A DNA stretch of 64,000 bases. Source: Fasciola hepatica (lineage: Eukaryota > Platyhelminthes > Trematoda > Plagiorchiida > Fasciolidae). Shown here piece after piece: positions 20,930 through 32,290 of the stretch. Made by a program: the position numbers and the translations under genes. The first letter of the stretch is position 1, and each line of letters starts with the position of its first letter. The notes beneath the pieces are model-generated. The model saw only the letters and a program-made list of their open reading frames with translations, made no database searches and was not told the origin of the DNA. The stretch is from contig CANUEZ040000159.1 in assembly GCA_948099385.1 (NCBI GenBank), forward strand, positions 4,916,501 to 4,980,500, given 5' to 3'.

Positions 20930-21890
20930 GCCCAATTCTGCAGTATCAGGCACGGTACTATATCTTCCCATTTTGCGGTGAAAAACGTCTCCCGCTACCA
21001 GCTGGCCCTGGTGTTGGGGTTTGCGGACTCGAATAGGGTTGGTCTCACTAATCCTGTTTGTGATCCCGGTAGTGGTTGTTTCCAGAAACCTACCCTTTGA
21101 ATTCTCCCTACTCCTACCTTTTTGATTAATGCTTACAAGCCTGAGCAGGTCCCACGCCCTCCTCTAATCCAAATTCCGTCTTGTTTTGGATTCTCCATTG
21201 GTCCGTTACCCATGGCTCCGTTTGAGTAATTTGCGGCTTCTCATCGTGCTGGGTTTCCCTCCAGCCCTTATCCCCGGTAGTTCTTTTTTGATCCTTCTAT
21301 CTGGCGCCCCAGGCCTTTCAAAGCTGGGTCTGCTGTTCCCTTAGAGGCATTTTTCACTTGTAGTCTACTTTTGGCCCTACTGCTCTTTTGTGCTGCTTTT
21401 GCTGCACCTTTTGAATTTGGTGTTGAGGACAGAGGATCAGCAACACTCGGTTTAACTTTTAGCCCCTCAACCATAGTCCCTCTTGTCCTTTCACTGTTTA
21501 TCCATACTGCATTCGCGAAGGAGAGTTTGGAAATCTCATTCCGCTGTGGAATGCTACAAATTCCGTTGGCTCTCAGACTCACTTGTCTACCCTCAGTTAC
21601 TTCGCGCATGGTAGTAGATTGGAAGGCTTGCCTGACAGAGGCCTCGAAATGGAAGCACACCCATTCAATCCACTTGTTTTGGCAATACTTCGAGTAATGC
21701 TCTTCTGGGACCCCTGAGCACTTTGCATGTGCCCATCTTTGGCACTCGTCGCGCGCGATCCCATTTCGCACCAGCTTCAAACTGGATTCAGACAAGCAAA
21801 AGTAAGACACCTTTGGCATGACTTAAAAGCAACAGAAAATAGTACGCCGAAACTGGCTCTACAAAGGCGAGCAAAACCACTGGTTCCTTA
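20930..21890 (-). pseudogene. LINE B ORF1 with decayed PHD-like finger
   Basis: A 183-residue minus-strand frame (21819-21268) reads GIARDECQRWAHAKCSGVPEEHYSKY ... WIEWVC, parallel to the LINE A finger (CEVCKRWAHPRCSGIAKDTY ... WVC). The first Cys pair of the finger is lost. Further on is KLSFANAV, parallel to KSFAEVV in LINE A, followed by a lysine- and serine-rich basic part. The frame continues in pieces to about 20930, where the Gypsy element begins; the rest of the ORF1/ORF2 junction resumes at 16585. This is strong evidence that the Gypsy element is inserted in this LINE. Confidence 0.72.
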
Positions 21891-22199
21891 TTGAGTGAGA
21901 GCCAAATAAAAATTTTAAATCCAAGATTCATGCGTCAGTAAATTTACGCAATACAATTTATTGACCCAAAACCAGTAGACACCTTCGTTACACCAATTTA
22001 AGCAGCTTTTCGGCAAGAGATGCGTGATTCAAACCGAATTAGAATGTCGTGTCATGTCAAGTCCTCAGTTTCAGAATTCGAGGCAGAGGGAAACCCGCCG
22101 GGTAGGCCTCATCACAGCTGCTCCTGGATGTGGCCCCGAGAAATAGAATTACATCACTTATCACTCATAAAGTCATCTAGTTTTCGCCTGGAGGTTGAA

Positions 22200-23626
22200 T
22201 CGTGCGCCTCTTTCTGCAATTCCGCTGGGAGAGAGTTCTGAATGTTGGTGGCTCTTCGGGACAGGCGGCTCATCAGCGACCATTCAATGGATCCTAACTT
22301 CAACAGTGTCAGTGAGCGTCCCCGCCTACGTCCAGGTCCACAAAGTCGAAAGATCTGTGTTTTTAGTTTTAGATCTCCTCAGCTAATGTGACGGGCGCAA
22401 CTGACGTCACCTCGTATCCTCCAACAGGTTTCTGGAAACAGGTAACTTTTGTAGCCAGCCTAGTGTGGACCCATAGTGACACGAGTGGCGGCTCTTCGAA
22501 CTGTTTTCAACTTGACTGATCCGGCAGCGGTGCACGGATATGCGGCCGCAGCGCCATGCTCCAACCGAGGTCTAACTTGTGTGGTACATAACAGCCGAAA
22601 GGCATCATAGTAGAGTTTTCTGAAGGAATGGCGGATGGCTGCCAGGACTCTGCATGCTGAGACATGCTCTATCTGTGTGACCTCTCGCTTTTAAGTTGTT
22701 CGACAATACCACACCGAGATCATTCTCACAGGCTGTCACTCTCAGCAGGGCTCCAGAGAGTGTGTAGACTGACGTTGACAGTATTCAACCTATGAGTACG
22801 TGTGCCGACGTTTCTAAGCTTATCGGGGTCCCCATGTATTTCGCCAGTGCCTCAGCCTCTCGAGGTCTTCCTCAAGGACTAGCTTGTCCGTGTCACAACG
22901 TAGTGATTGCCACATTTTCAGATCGTCAGCATAGAGTAAGCACAACCAGTTCAAGCATGTTGGGAGATCGTTGATATAGATCAGGAACAGCAGTAGGCCG
23001 GGTACTGAACCTTGGAGAATACCACTGGAGGCCGAGTATTATGTAGACAGGATCCCAGAATTTTTAACCGCGAATTTCTGCCCTCTTAGGAAGTCCTCAA
23101 TCCAACGTCGTAGTGGGTCAATAATTCCCAACAGCTTGAGCTTTTTGAAGAGTCGGTCATGTGGTACTTTGCCGAATGCCTAACAGAAGTTCACCAAAAT
23201 GACATCTGCTGGATATCCTTCAGCCTTTGCCTCCGCTCGGTGTTCCCAAGCCAACAGAACGTTGGAAGTGCATGAGCGTGATTTGCGAAATCCGTGCTGC
23301 TCAGGGCCAATCAGGTTACGCTTATCCAGATGTCCTCCGATGAGCTTAGCTATAAGCTGCCCCATCACCTTGCGGATGACGCACGTAAGGCTTACCGGCC
23401 TATAGCTGACGGCTGCCGCCTTTTCTCCATCCTTGAGCGCCGGCACCACAATCGCTTGTTTCCAGTCGTCCGGGAGTTTTCCGGTTGCTAGTGAAATGTT
23501 AAGCAACTTGGTGATTGGGCCCGCGAGAACCTCGGCCAGCTGCCGTAGTGCCAGTGGGTAGGCTTCATCCGGTCCGGGTGGCTTATGTGGCTCAAGGGAC
23601 CTTAGAAATGTTATAACTTCATCCAC
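22200..23626 (-). pseudogene. LINE C reverse transcriptase
   Basis: The 148-residue frame 23626-23180 carries LRSLEPHKPPGPDEAYP, WKQAIVVPALKDGEK, SYRPVSLTCVIRKVM and IGPEQHGFRKSRSC. After a stop at 23180 the homology continues: LQGSVPGLLLFLIYINDLP and the intact catalytic box YADD (22922-22933), followed by LKMWQSL. The C-terminus (SRLSRRATNIQNSLPAELQ) lies near 22190-22270. Several stops lie between. Intact DD suggests moderate age. Confidence 0.87.
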
Positions 23627-23639
23627 TTATATATCTCCG

Positions 23640-24900
23640 AAGGCGATGAAAGACTGGGGCACCAAATGCTGAGGCGATCAAGGTTCATCACGCGTAAACA
23701 CCGATGCTTAGTGGCATCCCAGAGCGTCTGTCTTGGCTACATCGCAATCAGTCACTCTTTCGTCTGCCATCAGTGCAGGTATGCCTGGTTTTGCTCTTGT
23801 TCACCTTTTCAGACATGCGAATAGTCGTTTTGGTGCATGAACACTTTCGGCTGCCAGCCTCTCTTCGAACTTGCATGGGAAAGACATCTTCCTGGAAAAC
23901 CATTGGATTCGTAGTTGTTTTACACGCATCACAACCCGCTGCTGTTTCTCGACCTGTCTCCGTGCTCGGCTTCTTCTGCGGAGTAGGCAGCGGAGCTCCT
24001 TGCCAAGCCATGGGGGCTCTGGACCTGAGACCGTCGATGATGTGGCGAGGCAAATCTCTGCACCGGCTGATAAATTCCATCTCGGTTAAGACACCAGGCC
24101 ATGCTCCCATCGTTTGGATCCGCATTCTCCCAAGTCACATTTAGGGCTGTTGCCTTGATAGCGTCAGGGTGTATGCGCCAGACATTCGGTTTACAGTGTG
24201 GTGTCTGTGAGATTTGAGCCCCACTCCTCCAGCCTACATTCAGCATGGCATGGTTGCTGGCCCAAGTAGGGGGTAGTATATCCATGCAGGTAACACCCAA
24301 AGACCGGGGAGTAAAAACAGTCGAAAGAGGATTTCTGTCCCTTCAAAAAGCGGGTAAGCTCATGCAAATGTTGATGAAGCGCCAGGTCATGCACTGTCAT
24401 ACTTAGGTGTTGGGAGGAATTATCTACTGTTGCAGAGCAGTCGTTAGCCCCCGATCAGCGTTGGGCGTGTTGAAGTCACCCAGGTCCAGACAGTGTCCCT
24501 CCGTCGCCCAGAGCAGCATGAAATGTTATTTAACTGCTCAGTAGCCGGTGCTTTATAGAACAGACGCAGTACCTAGTACTCGCAGCTGGCTAGTTTTGCC
24601 TCACCCCATAGCGCTTCACCAAGTCTTTGAGGGTCCGCAAACAGGTCATGAATGTGCGCTGAGACCCCATCTCTGATAAACATCAATAAGTCAGCTCCAC
24701 CTCTGGACCGAATTTTGTCTGAACGGAAGAGGTATTAGCCCGGGAGGAATAGTTCCGCGTCCGATACCTCCTCATTCAGCCAGATTTCGGTGAGAGCTGT
24801 GACTAAAGGTCTTCTGACTGCTGCAAATGATTCCAGTTCATCACACACCTTTAGTAACCCTCGAACGTTTCTAGGAACTACTTCTGCTACCTGATCATTT
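23640..24900 (-). pseudogene. LINE C endonuclease and linker
   Basis: HCLDLGDFNTPNADRGL (about 24430-24495) is the APE box GDFN, here nearly perfect. The N-terminal APE motifs (INEEV..TEIWLNEE-like, near 24760-24800) and the linker frames (24400-24191 and 24125-23748) are in different frames. The linker is basic and cysteine-containing, as expected between endonuclease and polymerase. Confidence 0.72.
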
Positions 24901-24959
24901 ATGTGTTTGGTAGATGCTCACCCCTGGATCCCTGCGGATAGAGGCCGTCGAGCAAGTGG

Positions 24960-25970
24960 TTGTTGGAGGCCGCCAAGGCCGCAGTTTCCTCATGACACAA
25001 AAACCCTGAATATAGAGATTGACCTCACTTTTTTAACGGCGCTCTTACATTTCTGTAAGGGCTTGCCCGTGTTTCTGATGGTCCTTTGGATCGAGATCCC
25101 TGAGTAATCGAGCTTTTCCGCCTTTGAGAGGCCAAGAACCTTGCAGCACTGGCTGGGCTTGCTCCTAGAGGGGAGAACAATCTTGAGCGTTCGCTGCTGT
25201 CCGTCTTCTCGTGGTTTTCCAAGGAAAAAAGCTGCTTCAACACGAACTGACTCAATCAAGCGATCTATACTCCCCGCGAACCGCTTCCCGAAGACTGTCA
25301 GCAGTTGCAGCAGATGGTGGTTGAGACTTTCCTGGGGAGCTGCTACCGCCCCTTTCTGGAGGTTGGCAACCAAAAAGCAGTGCGACCGAGGAGATGTGGT
25401 TGTCCTTGAGGCCTCCTCCGGTTTAGTCTCAGCAGCATTTTGCTCCTGTTGGATGACGGTAAGGGATGCCAGTAGGGAAAGGAGGGACTGTATAGGGACC
25501 CTTGTTTGGGCGGCTCTCTTTCGTAGCAGGTGCAGTATCAGGCGTCGGTGCACTCTCCGTATGTGTCAACACAAACGGATCCAGGTGCCGGGAGCACCGC
25601 GGCATCCATCCCACTGTTCCGGTTTTCAGTTGCAGGTGCAGGTAGACCAGCCTTAGCGTTAGTCTTGGGGCTGGAGGCATTCTGGTTTGAGACCGCGGAA
25701 GTCTTGCTTGGCCGCGAAGAAACCTGGGACACATCACCCTTGTTGTCCGCGGCAGTAGCAAATAATAGATCCGCGGGTGTAGCACATATTTTACCCCCAG
25801 TGGAAGTCTTCCTCTCTGGCGGCGATGATCATGATGATCGTGAGGACTCTTGTGAGGATGATGATGATGTTGCTGTTGTTGCCGCAGACTTTGTTAGTGA
25901 TGGGCAGGTTGGTGGTGGACATGATGATGATAGTGCCAACTGTAATGTCTATGTTGACTGAAAAATTCCT
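24960..25970 (-). pseudogene. LINE C ORF1-like region
   Basis: Two overlapping minus-strand frames (25785-25429, rich in P, T and R; 25553-24990, 187 residues) lie directly upstream of ORF2. The second has ESVRVEAAFFLGKPREDGQQRTLKIVLPS, resembling the part of LINE ORF1 proteins where RPRPLKV-type sequence follows a basic coiled region. The 5' part (25800-25930) is a GAT/ATG-rich simple stretch. Assignment rests mainly on position. Confidence 0.55.
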
Positions 25971-26019
25971 CTTCTGCTCACATTTCTATACTCTTTGACC
26001 AATTTTGGACTGCCTTCTT

Positions 26020-26660
26020 GAACCTAGTTCATGCTGACACTGCTTTGTGGTCGACAATTATTCTACGCTTGGTGCACACTTTTTCTTTTCATGGTTGTGC
26101 TTTCCTACTAAAACTACTTTGAGGACTTTGGTACGGTAGCGAGATGCACTGATTCAGTTTTGTTTGTTTTATTACTCCTCGGTTTCACTTTCTCACTCAC
26201 GTCGACTGACCGTAGACGTTCAGCTCGTCTACGCTGATTTTTGGCTGCCACGCTCAGGAAATTGTTCTTTGGGCCTGATTAAGCGTAGAGAACTTGTTCT
26301 ATTTGTTTGGACTTCAGGACAGGTATTTATTATTTACTGTTTTTGGCCAACTGTTCCACTTTTACAGAACTTGTCCTTTTTTGATTACCTTTTTGGCTGG
26401 ATGGTGACTGAGGCTCATTGTTAAAGGTATGATCGTGTTTGTAATTATATTTTTACTCGCTAATAGTACCGTAGAATTTGCAGAGCAATCGTGTTCTTGA
26501 TTTGGGTTCTGCATCGATTTGGGCTACGCATTGCTTTGATGCTCCAAGGAGCTATCCAGAACGAGTGAAGCTTATTAGTCGGTGAATTGATGATTGGATC
26601 ATTGGCCAGGCTTCACTCGGGCCAGGACTTGAGCGTTTTGTTCGTTACACCAACTCTGTC
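26020..26660 (+). repeat. Diverged LTR-like remnant with a BEL LTR-type end
   Basis: The segment 26466-26545 (AGTACCGTAGAATTTGCAGA, GGGCTACGCATTGCT) parallels the end of the BEL LTRs (AGTATCGTAGAATATCACGG, TTGGCTACGCATTGCT). The upstream sequence is T-rich like an LTR but does not align readily. The end may be the GTTCGTTACA at about 26640-26650. No internal region is attached. Confidence 0.45.
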
Positions 26661-27186
26661 TTTTCTATGACAGGAAGCACTGTCTGCATCAACTGCTTTG
26701 CCGACCACAAAGGAGTGGATAACTCAGCCCGTCTGTTTCAGATCACTTTGAGAATCTACACATGGCATTCCTCAAGGGCTTCGCGAAGATCACTGTCTAT
26801 TTCAAGGCATTCGAGGTGGATTCAACCGTCCCACCCTCCACAATGAGAGGATTTGTCTCAGGGGCTAACAACTTTAAAAATCTAGACAAATGGATGCAAC
26901 TTTCTCGACATTTTGGAGGCATTGTGTGTAAATTATGGTCCATAGGTTGGCACAACCACGGAAATGTAATCCCAGCTATCATGCCGAAAGTCTTGCCGGA
27001 GTAGAGCAGCATCAGATCAGGTCAGAGTGCTGAACGGGTGGTCGACACCAATGGTAGTCCAGTTTCGTGCCCCTGTGAGCCCCCGCGTCTCACCGGGCTT
27101 CGACGTCTCGGAATCCTTTTCTGTCTCTTGACGGGAATCAGTAACGTGACGCTTGACGAGTCGCCTTCAGAAAGGGAAGCAAAAGC
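26661..27186. other. Unassigned segment with a LINE-tail-like repeat
   Basis: Short open frames on both strands (26762-27004 plus; 26797-27012 minus) have no recognised motif. A short ATCAGATCAGGTCAGA stretch at about 27008-27025 resembles the LINE tail repeats, so this may be the end of an older minus-strand LINE. Confidence 0.35.
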
Positions 27187-27599
27187 AACATTTCAATCAA
27201 ATCAGATCAGTTCAGGTCACAGGACGGGGGGCCTTGGCCAGTGTACGCCCAAGTTCCTTCACTCGATAGCTGCAATGTTCCCACGGTGCTTCGACCGTCA
27301 AGTGGTCCGAATGTTTTGATTTTTGAATGGTGGACCGCAGGGAGTGAATGAAAGGCAGATAAGCTCTCGAAGAGCCTGCAGTTGTATTGGATAGACAGGT
27401 TCACTGCCTCACTTTGCTGCCGTGCTTTCCCTTAGGGATCCTTCGTAAGGACAACTGAATAAATAAAAAGTGTCGCAGTCTGCTCTATTATATTGCTTGA
27501 CGAGGAAACGTGTGTTGTGTCTTAGAAGAGGAGGGAGTGGAAGAGAGGGGCGTAGCTCGAGGGTGTGCTTGTTTGGCTAGACATGGTTCCGGGAAAACT

Positions 27600-28036
27600 T
27601 CATTCCATCAGTCATCCAGCCGTAGTTTCGACATGATAAAGCTGTTCGTTGCTAATACATGAAGTGGCCGTTTGTTCCACGGGTTCGCAACACGGTGAGA
27701 GAGGAAGTGTGGCGGATCGATTCTGACGGCCCAGGGTTTCATCAATTTGCGTTCGTTTCCCCCGAGCGTCGGGTTTTTACCTAGAGCTAATAACCGCCGG
27801 GCGGTTTCCGATAGCCCGTGGGGCTGTTTCAACGTCTCGACCTGATCCCTACTTAGGCCCCTCCCATTGAGCTAGAACAGGTCAAGTGCTTTGTGGCGTT
27901 CTTTGTATGGCTTGTCCCACAGTCAGTTGATCATCCTAGTAAGCCGTCTTTGGACGGTTTTCAACAGCTGTTTATCTTTGACTAGTTTCGGTGCCCACGG
28001 CTGAACACAGTATTCCAGGTAGGAGCGTACACGCAT
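27600..28036 (-). pseudogene. LINE D polymerase C-terminus
   Basis: Minus-strand sequence VRSYLEYCVQPWAPKLVKDK, LLKTVQRRLTRMI (about 27940-28030), then GNERKLMKPWAVRIDPPHFL and SHRVANPWNKRPLHVL (27650-27780). These are the usual motifs after the polymerase palm of CR1-like LINEs (VRPHLEY, QRRATR, FSxRVVxxWNxLP). Stops lie at the transitions. Confidence 0.8.
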
Positions 28037-28870
28037 TGACCAGCCACATTCACCTGTCATGACGAAGATTCAACGGGGTGTTCCTAAGTTGATTCTTTAC
28101 CGTTCGATCTAACCTTACCTGCCCCTTCCAGTCGCGGATATTTTTTCTAGGACCCCATTGTTGTTCCTGTTGCTCCCTTTATATATATATAAATTCCCCC
28201 CGGCGTCATTCAGTTCCTCAACGACCATTTCTAATGCCATCATTCCGCTGACCGTCCTGATACGCTTTCATTTTTTCTACATCTGTGCCTCACATCTACG
28301 GTATTCAATTCTTCCGAGCCACTTTTGTCATCCGAACCGCCATTTACGTCCTACATTATTGGCTTCCTGTTTTACACTGAGTTTTGTGACCTTTCAGCTG
28401 ACCATATATTGCAGAGTACCAGTGCTTCATTGCTACCTAATCCCCTGCACTGCACCTCACTTCTTCTCCATCTTCTCCTGCTACCACAGTTTCTGATGTA
28501 GATTTCTAGTCCCTCTCAAGTATATCCGCTGGCTTCCAGGGGTCTCAAACTGGAACAGCCAGATTCTCCACTTAACCTTGACTTTCATACCCATCTGGCA
28601 TCCGTGTAAATCCACTCTCGGGTTCATCTTATCTCCCGGAACTTTCTTCGGTAATCATACACTTGTCAAATCTTTATCTTCCTTTTCTCTCCCTTCTCAT
28701 TCTACCTATACTACCTTTGTCACGCAAATTCCTACATCTTCAAGAATTTTGTCAGTCTACCTCATCACTCGTAAAAATTTGATCATGCACCCGGCAAGCT
28801 TCGAGGGCCTCCCGAATGAACCATTATTATTATTATTATTAATATTAATATTATTATTATTATTAATATT
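28037..28870 (+). mobile_element. (ATT)n-tailed retroposon, plus-strand copy in LINE D
   Basis: It matches the reverse complement of 14323-15210 in the same order: ACCTGTCATGA, GATCTAACCTTACCTG, a TA run (about 28180-28191), ATTCTTCCGAGCCA, TAATCCCC, TCAAGAATTTTGTC, ATCATGCACCCGGCAAGC, then (ATT)n at 28823-28870. It is shorter at the 5' end than the 14.3-kb copy. It lies between two collinear parts of the LINE D polymerase. No ORF with a domain was found. Confidence 0.72.
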
Positions 28871-30175
28871 GTTCTGGCATCCCGAGTCCTGACTGTCCGG
28901 CACAGTGAAAAAGTGGACCCACCACCCATTGCTCCTGCCCTAGGGCACTGCTTGGTGGGCCTAAAGGTTTCAGCTACTTTAACGCCAAGATCCTATATGA
29001 CCTCGGTGGTCCCGGTTAGCCCGAGTGTCCATCATCTAAGAGCCGAGTCTCTGCTGCTCCTCACCCCCGGAACCGTTTTCTGCACTAACCATGTTCCAAA
29101 TGGAGCTCCCATGTTTCGGTCCACTCCCGTGGTCTTATCAGGTCTTCCAGCAACCAGCCCGAAAATGGTTCGCCCACAATCTTGTGATCATCGACAAACA
29201 GGAAACCAGGACGCCTCAGGGAGTTAACCAGATTTTTTATATAGATCAGGAACAACATGGGCCCTACACCGACCCCTGCTGCGCCCCACTGCATGCCCCA
29301 GATGCTCTGGACATTGCATCCTCAACTCAAAATTGGGACGTCCTACCAGTGAGGTATGCTTTAATCCAGTTCAGAACCTCTTGTGCTATCCTCACCCTGC
29401 ATCTTTTGCGCCAGCATTTTGTGGTTTACCGAGTCGAAGTTCTTCTGGAAATCCGGATAACTCACTTCAGCTCTCTCGCCTTTGCCCAGTCTTCCGGTCA
29501 CTTCATCCAGGATTGATAAAAGGTTCGTGAGACACGATCACCCCTTAACAAATCCATGCCGCTTTACGGTGATTATCCTATGGTATCCAACATGCACTGT
29601 GTTCCAATCTCTAACGATGCGTCAAGTAATTTTAGTACCCCCACAACAAGCTAACGGGCCGGTAGTTAGGTGCAGCTGCCTTCTTGCCTCCCTTGTGGAT
29701 GGGCACTACTTCGGCCTTCAACCAGCTAGAAGGAAACGTGGCCGAGGCTAGTGGCCTGGTGAACAAGTATGTTAGCGCCCCGGACACTATGCTCACCAAC
29801 GGACTAAGGATGGCGGGTGAATCCAGTCTGGCCCGGCAACCTTACTTCGCTCTAACCAAATGATGGCCATCTCCGCTTTCACGGGTTCAACAATAATTTC
29901 GTCCATTTGAGGAATGCTGTAGGGTCCTAGTAATGGCGAATGTTTCCCGGCGTCTGTAATGTATACCAGCTCCAAAAGTTCTTCAAGTGCTTCAGCTTTT
30001 TTGCCGGTATTGCTTGCATGCCCACTTTTCCCTTCCATGAAATTTCCTACCGCCACGTGTGACTGGGCCTTAAAGTGTACATAGTTGTAGTAGGCCTTGA
30101 AGCATTTCTTGGCTTTTTTGCCCATCTCGCCTCGTACTGTATCTGACAGGATTTTCGCACTCAGTGTATGTTAAC
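28871..30175 (-). pseudogene. LINE D reverse transcriptase core
   Basis: The frame 30125-29793 reads KKCFKAYYNYVHFKAQ, then KAEMAIIWLERSKVAGPDWI (the SPGPDGI position). Later: NYRPVSL-like, HGFVKG-like pieces and GPMLFLIYIKNLVNSL with the box FVDD (29187-29198), both aspartates present, followed by HKIVGE. DLGVKV (about 28990-29010) marks the thumb start. Many frame changes and stops separate these blocks. Confidence 0.8.
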
Positions 30176-30774
30176 GCACCCCCGGGAACTGCGGAAGGCG
30201 AAGATGTCTCCCCAAGCTGCTGAGGCATCTCCGTGCATCTTGCTCAGGTGTCTGCTCTCTTTCTTTTTCCGCAGACCCACTTAGGTGGTCGTCCCTTCCT
30301 TCATACCCTCCTCGCTGGAGCGAGTCCATCATTGGGTCGCATTAAGCTGCCTTTTCTAAGCAGTCACTCATCCCACAACGCGAGGTTGCAGGTTGCCTGC
30401 TGTGTACTGCCCCGCAGACATCTTCGGTGCTGGTAGTCAACATTCCTGAAGTTCCTCCTGAGTTTGTGAGGGACTTTTGTGACGTAACGGTTAGCCAAAG
30501 GCCAGAATACAAAATTCGGCAATGTAAGGATTTATCTATAAAAATGTGGCACACTGTTGTTAATGTAAAAATACAAATATAAACACATAACGAATCGGTC
30601 CTCTTAGATTGTTGCACTGTCTTCCAGATTGGCGGTTTCTCCACCTTTTTCCAGTTTTCCGTTCCCTTGTGATAGGCTGATACAACTAACTGAAATGGAA
30701 GAGAAAATCCATTACTGCAATTCGCCATACTCATTTAACCTTCCCAAAGTTTCTATTACAGAGTATTCCCTTTG
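30176..30774. other. Unknown segment replacing part of LINE D
   Basis: About 600 bases lie between the LINE D linker and its endonuclease and match neither. The longest frame (30342-30734, minus, 130 residues) has no recognised domain. It may be a non-coding insertion combined with loss of about 700 bases of LINE sequence. Confidence 0.4.
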
Positions 30775-31305
30775 AACGAGAACCTGACCACCCCATAATC
30801 GCTCCTGCCCCTGGGTGCAGTAACCTCGAGTTTGTCCACTTACTCCAACGTTTTAGTGAGTACGAGGTCCAAGAGGCTGAGTGTCAGGCATATTCTCCAT
30901 CGGGTTGGTTATCTTGTGTTTTACCAGTGTGAATCTGCTCTCCAGCTCCGTCAACGGATGGCCGAATCCACCCCAAGCTACCCACAATCCTTTCCATTCT
31001 ACATTCGGTGAGTTGAAATCACCAGCTGTCACTAACCTATCAGAATGGGCGGCTATCCTAGCCAAAGGCTCAAATAGCAGTGCTTCTTTGTTTGGGGGGG
31101 GGGGGTGAGGATGGAGACTCGTTGACGCACTTCAGGGCCGCCTTCGTCCGGTAAACCCAAGTAGCACGAGGCCACCTATATGCCTGGTGTGGGAATCACC
31201 CCTCCTGCCTTTTGCTCGTGTACTTCAGCAACAAGCAAAAGAGCACCCCCTCCTTCCCTTCGGTTTTGCCCGTCAACCAAGTAGGCGCGGTCGGCTATAT
31301 TGTGA
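30775..31305 (-). pseudogene. LINE D endonuclease, middle and C-terminal part
   Basis: LARIAAHSDRLVTAGDFNSPN (GDFN box, about 31005-31030) is well preserved, and WxxxGFGHPLTELESRFTLV follows. Upstream is GQNRREGGGALLLV (31220-31265), the GGG-V motif after the catalytic Glu. A run of 13 G at 31095-31107 probably caused a frame change between them. The SDH box was not found. Confidence 0.75.
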
Positions 31306-32290
31306 TAGCTCTCTCTCTATCAGTCCTTCTGTTCGCCCATATGGCTGTAGCATAGCAATATCCTCACCTTGCAAAGATTCATGCCTTTCCCATATACTGA
31401 CATCTGTTTCGCAGATTTTTGATCTTTCGCCATCACAGGATCCATTTCTTACAAAGAATACCAGCAGATAGCATTTCGCCTGTTAACTACTTCACCGTCC
31501 AACTTCGCAACTGTACTCATCGGTTTTTTGAAGCTTTTTCATATCCGGTATTCTATCTTGGTAAATCCTCTCAGACAATTTTGATTATTGCATCTCTCTG
31601 GTCTTCATGTTCAGCCCTTAGACAACGATAATCGAAAGTAAATACTTACCTGTCATTTAAATACTCATCTGTGCAAACCGTGTATCTGCGACTATCATGG
31701 CTACGCATCGCAAATTGATTGGTCGCCCAGTTCCCATTTCTGTTTTGGGGCGTCACATTCCGTCTTTGTGAAAGTGAACAATGTGCGCAACGATTTAACG
31801 GACTCAGCCGATATTTGGTCGCTGAAAGTTACAAAAATAATCTTTGAAACATTTTGATTGTTCTTTATCTGCAAATTTATTCCTTTTATCGTCTGATTTC
31901 AATCCAAAGCCGTTCCATACTCCTCGGAGCGCTATAGCTGGTTCATGTCTCACTTGGAAACTTCTTTTTCCTCAAGGTGAACAAAACTTTCGTCAATTCT
32001 GTTTGATTCTCTCGTTGCATAGCCCCTCTTTTTGTACTATTTCAGGAAGAGTCTACTACCTCCGACCAGCTCCACCCTGACTTCGCCGAGCTGGCCACCC
32101 GACCTTGAGTTCAAATTTGCCGGGCGCTGCTTTAAAGAGTTACTTCAATAATTTCTTTTGTACAATATCGGGTGCATATACCTGAATCATCCTCTTGGAA
32201 TTCGGACTCTACGTCCAATTGTACCTTTTGATCTTGCGTTAGAGCATGCCTCGGGTTATCCGAAATAAACCATTATTATTATTATTATTA
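31306..32290 (+). mobile_element. (ATT)n-tailed retroposon, second copy in LINE D
   Basis: Its 3' end reads CTTGCGTTAGAGCATGCCTC, then CGAAATAAACC and (ATT)n at 32272-32290, matching the terminal block of the 14.3-kb copy. It separates the endonuclease Glu motif (ITETWLS, about 32310-32335) from the GGG motif at 31265. The body is too diverged to align by eye. It contains an LTR-like patch (ATCATGGCTACGCATCGC at about 31695), so the insert may be composite. Confidence 0.55.

Larger units (their letters stand above)
16586..20930 (+). mobile_element. Ty3/Gypsy-type LTR element, decayed, inserted in LINE B
   Basis: Plus-strand order is Gag, zinc knuckle, DTG protease, reverse transcriptase, RNase H, integrase. 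Integrase after RNase H marks Ty3/Gypsy. No 5' LTR is visible: gag starts within 50 bases of LINE B sequence. A possible 3' LTR begins near 20485 (TGTCACGCGTG). LINE B ORF1 resumes at about 20930. The reading frame is broken by many stops, and a LINE A 3' fragment is inserted at 17551. The element is clearly older than the BEL element. Confidence 0.82.
22020..25970 (-). mobile_element. LINE C, near full length, few internal insertions
   Basis: Minus-strand order: ORF1 (25785-24990), endonuclease (24900-24400), linker (24300-23640), reverse transcriptase (23626-22200), 3' end near 22020-22060. Length of about 4 kb suits a CR1-like LINE. It is a separate subfamily from LINE A: the ORF1 has no PHD-like finger visible and the active-site box is YADD. 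Confidence 0.8.

Noticed and set aside
25840..25930. Acidic aspartate-repeat gene
   Set aside because: The D-rich plus-strand frame comes from a GAT-rich simple stretch at the 5' end of minus-strand LINE C.
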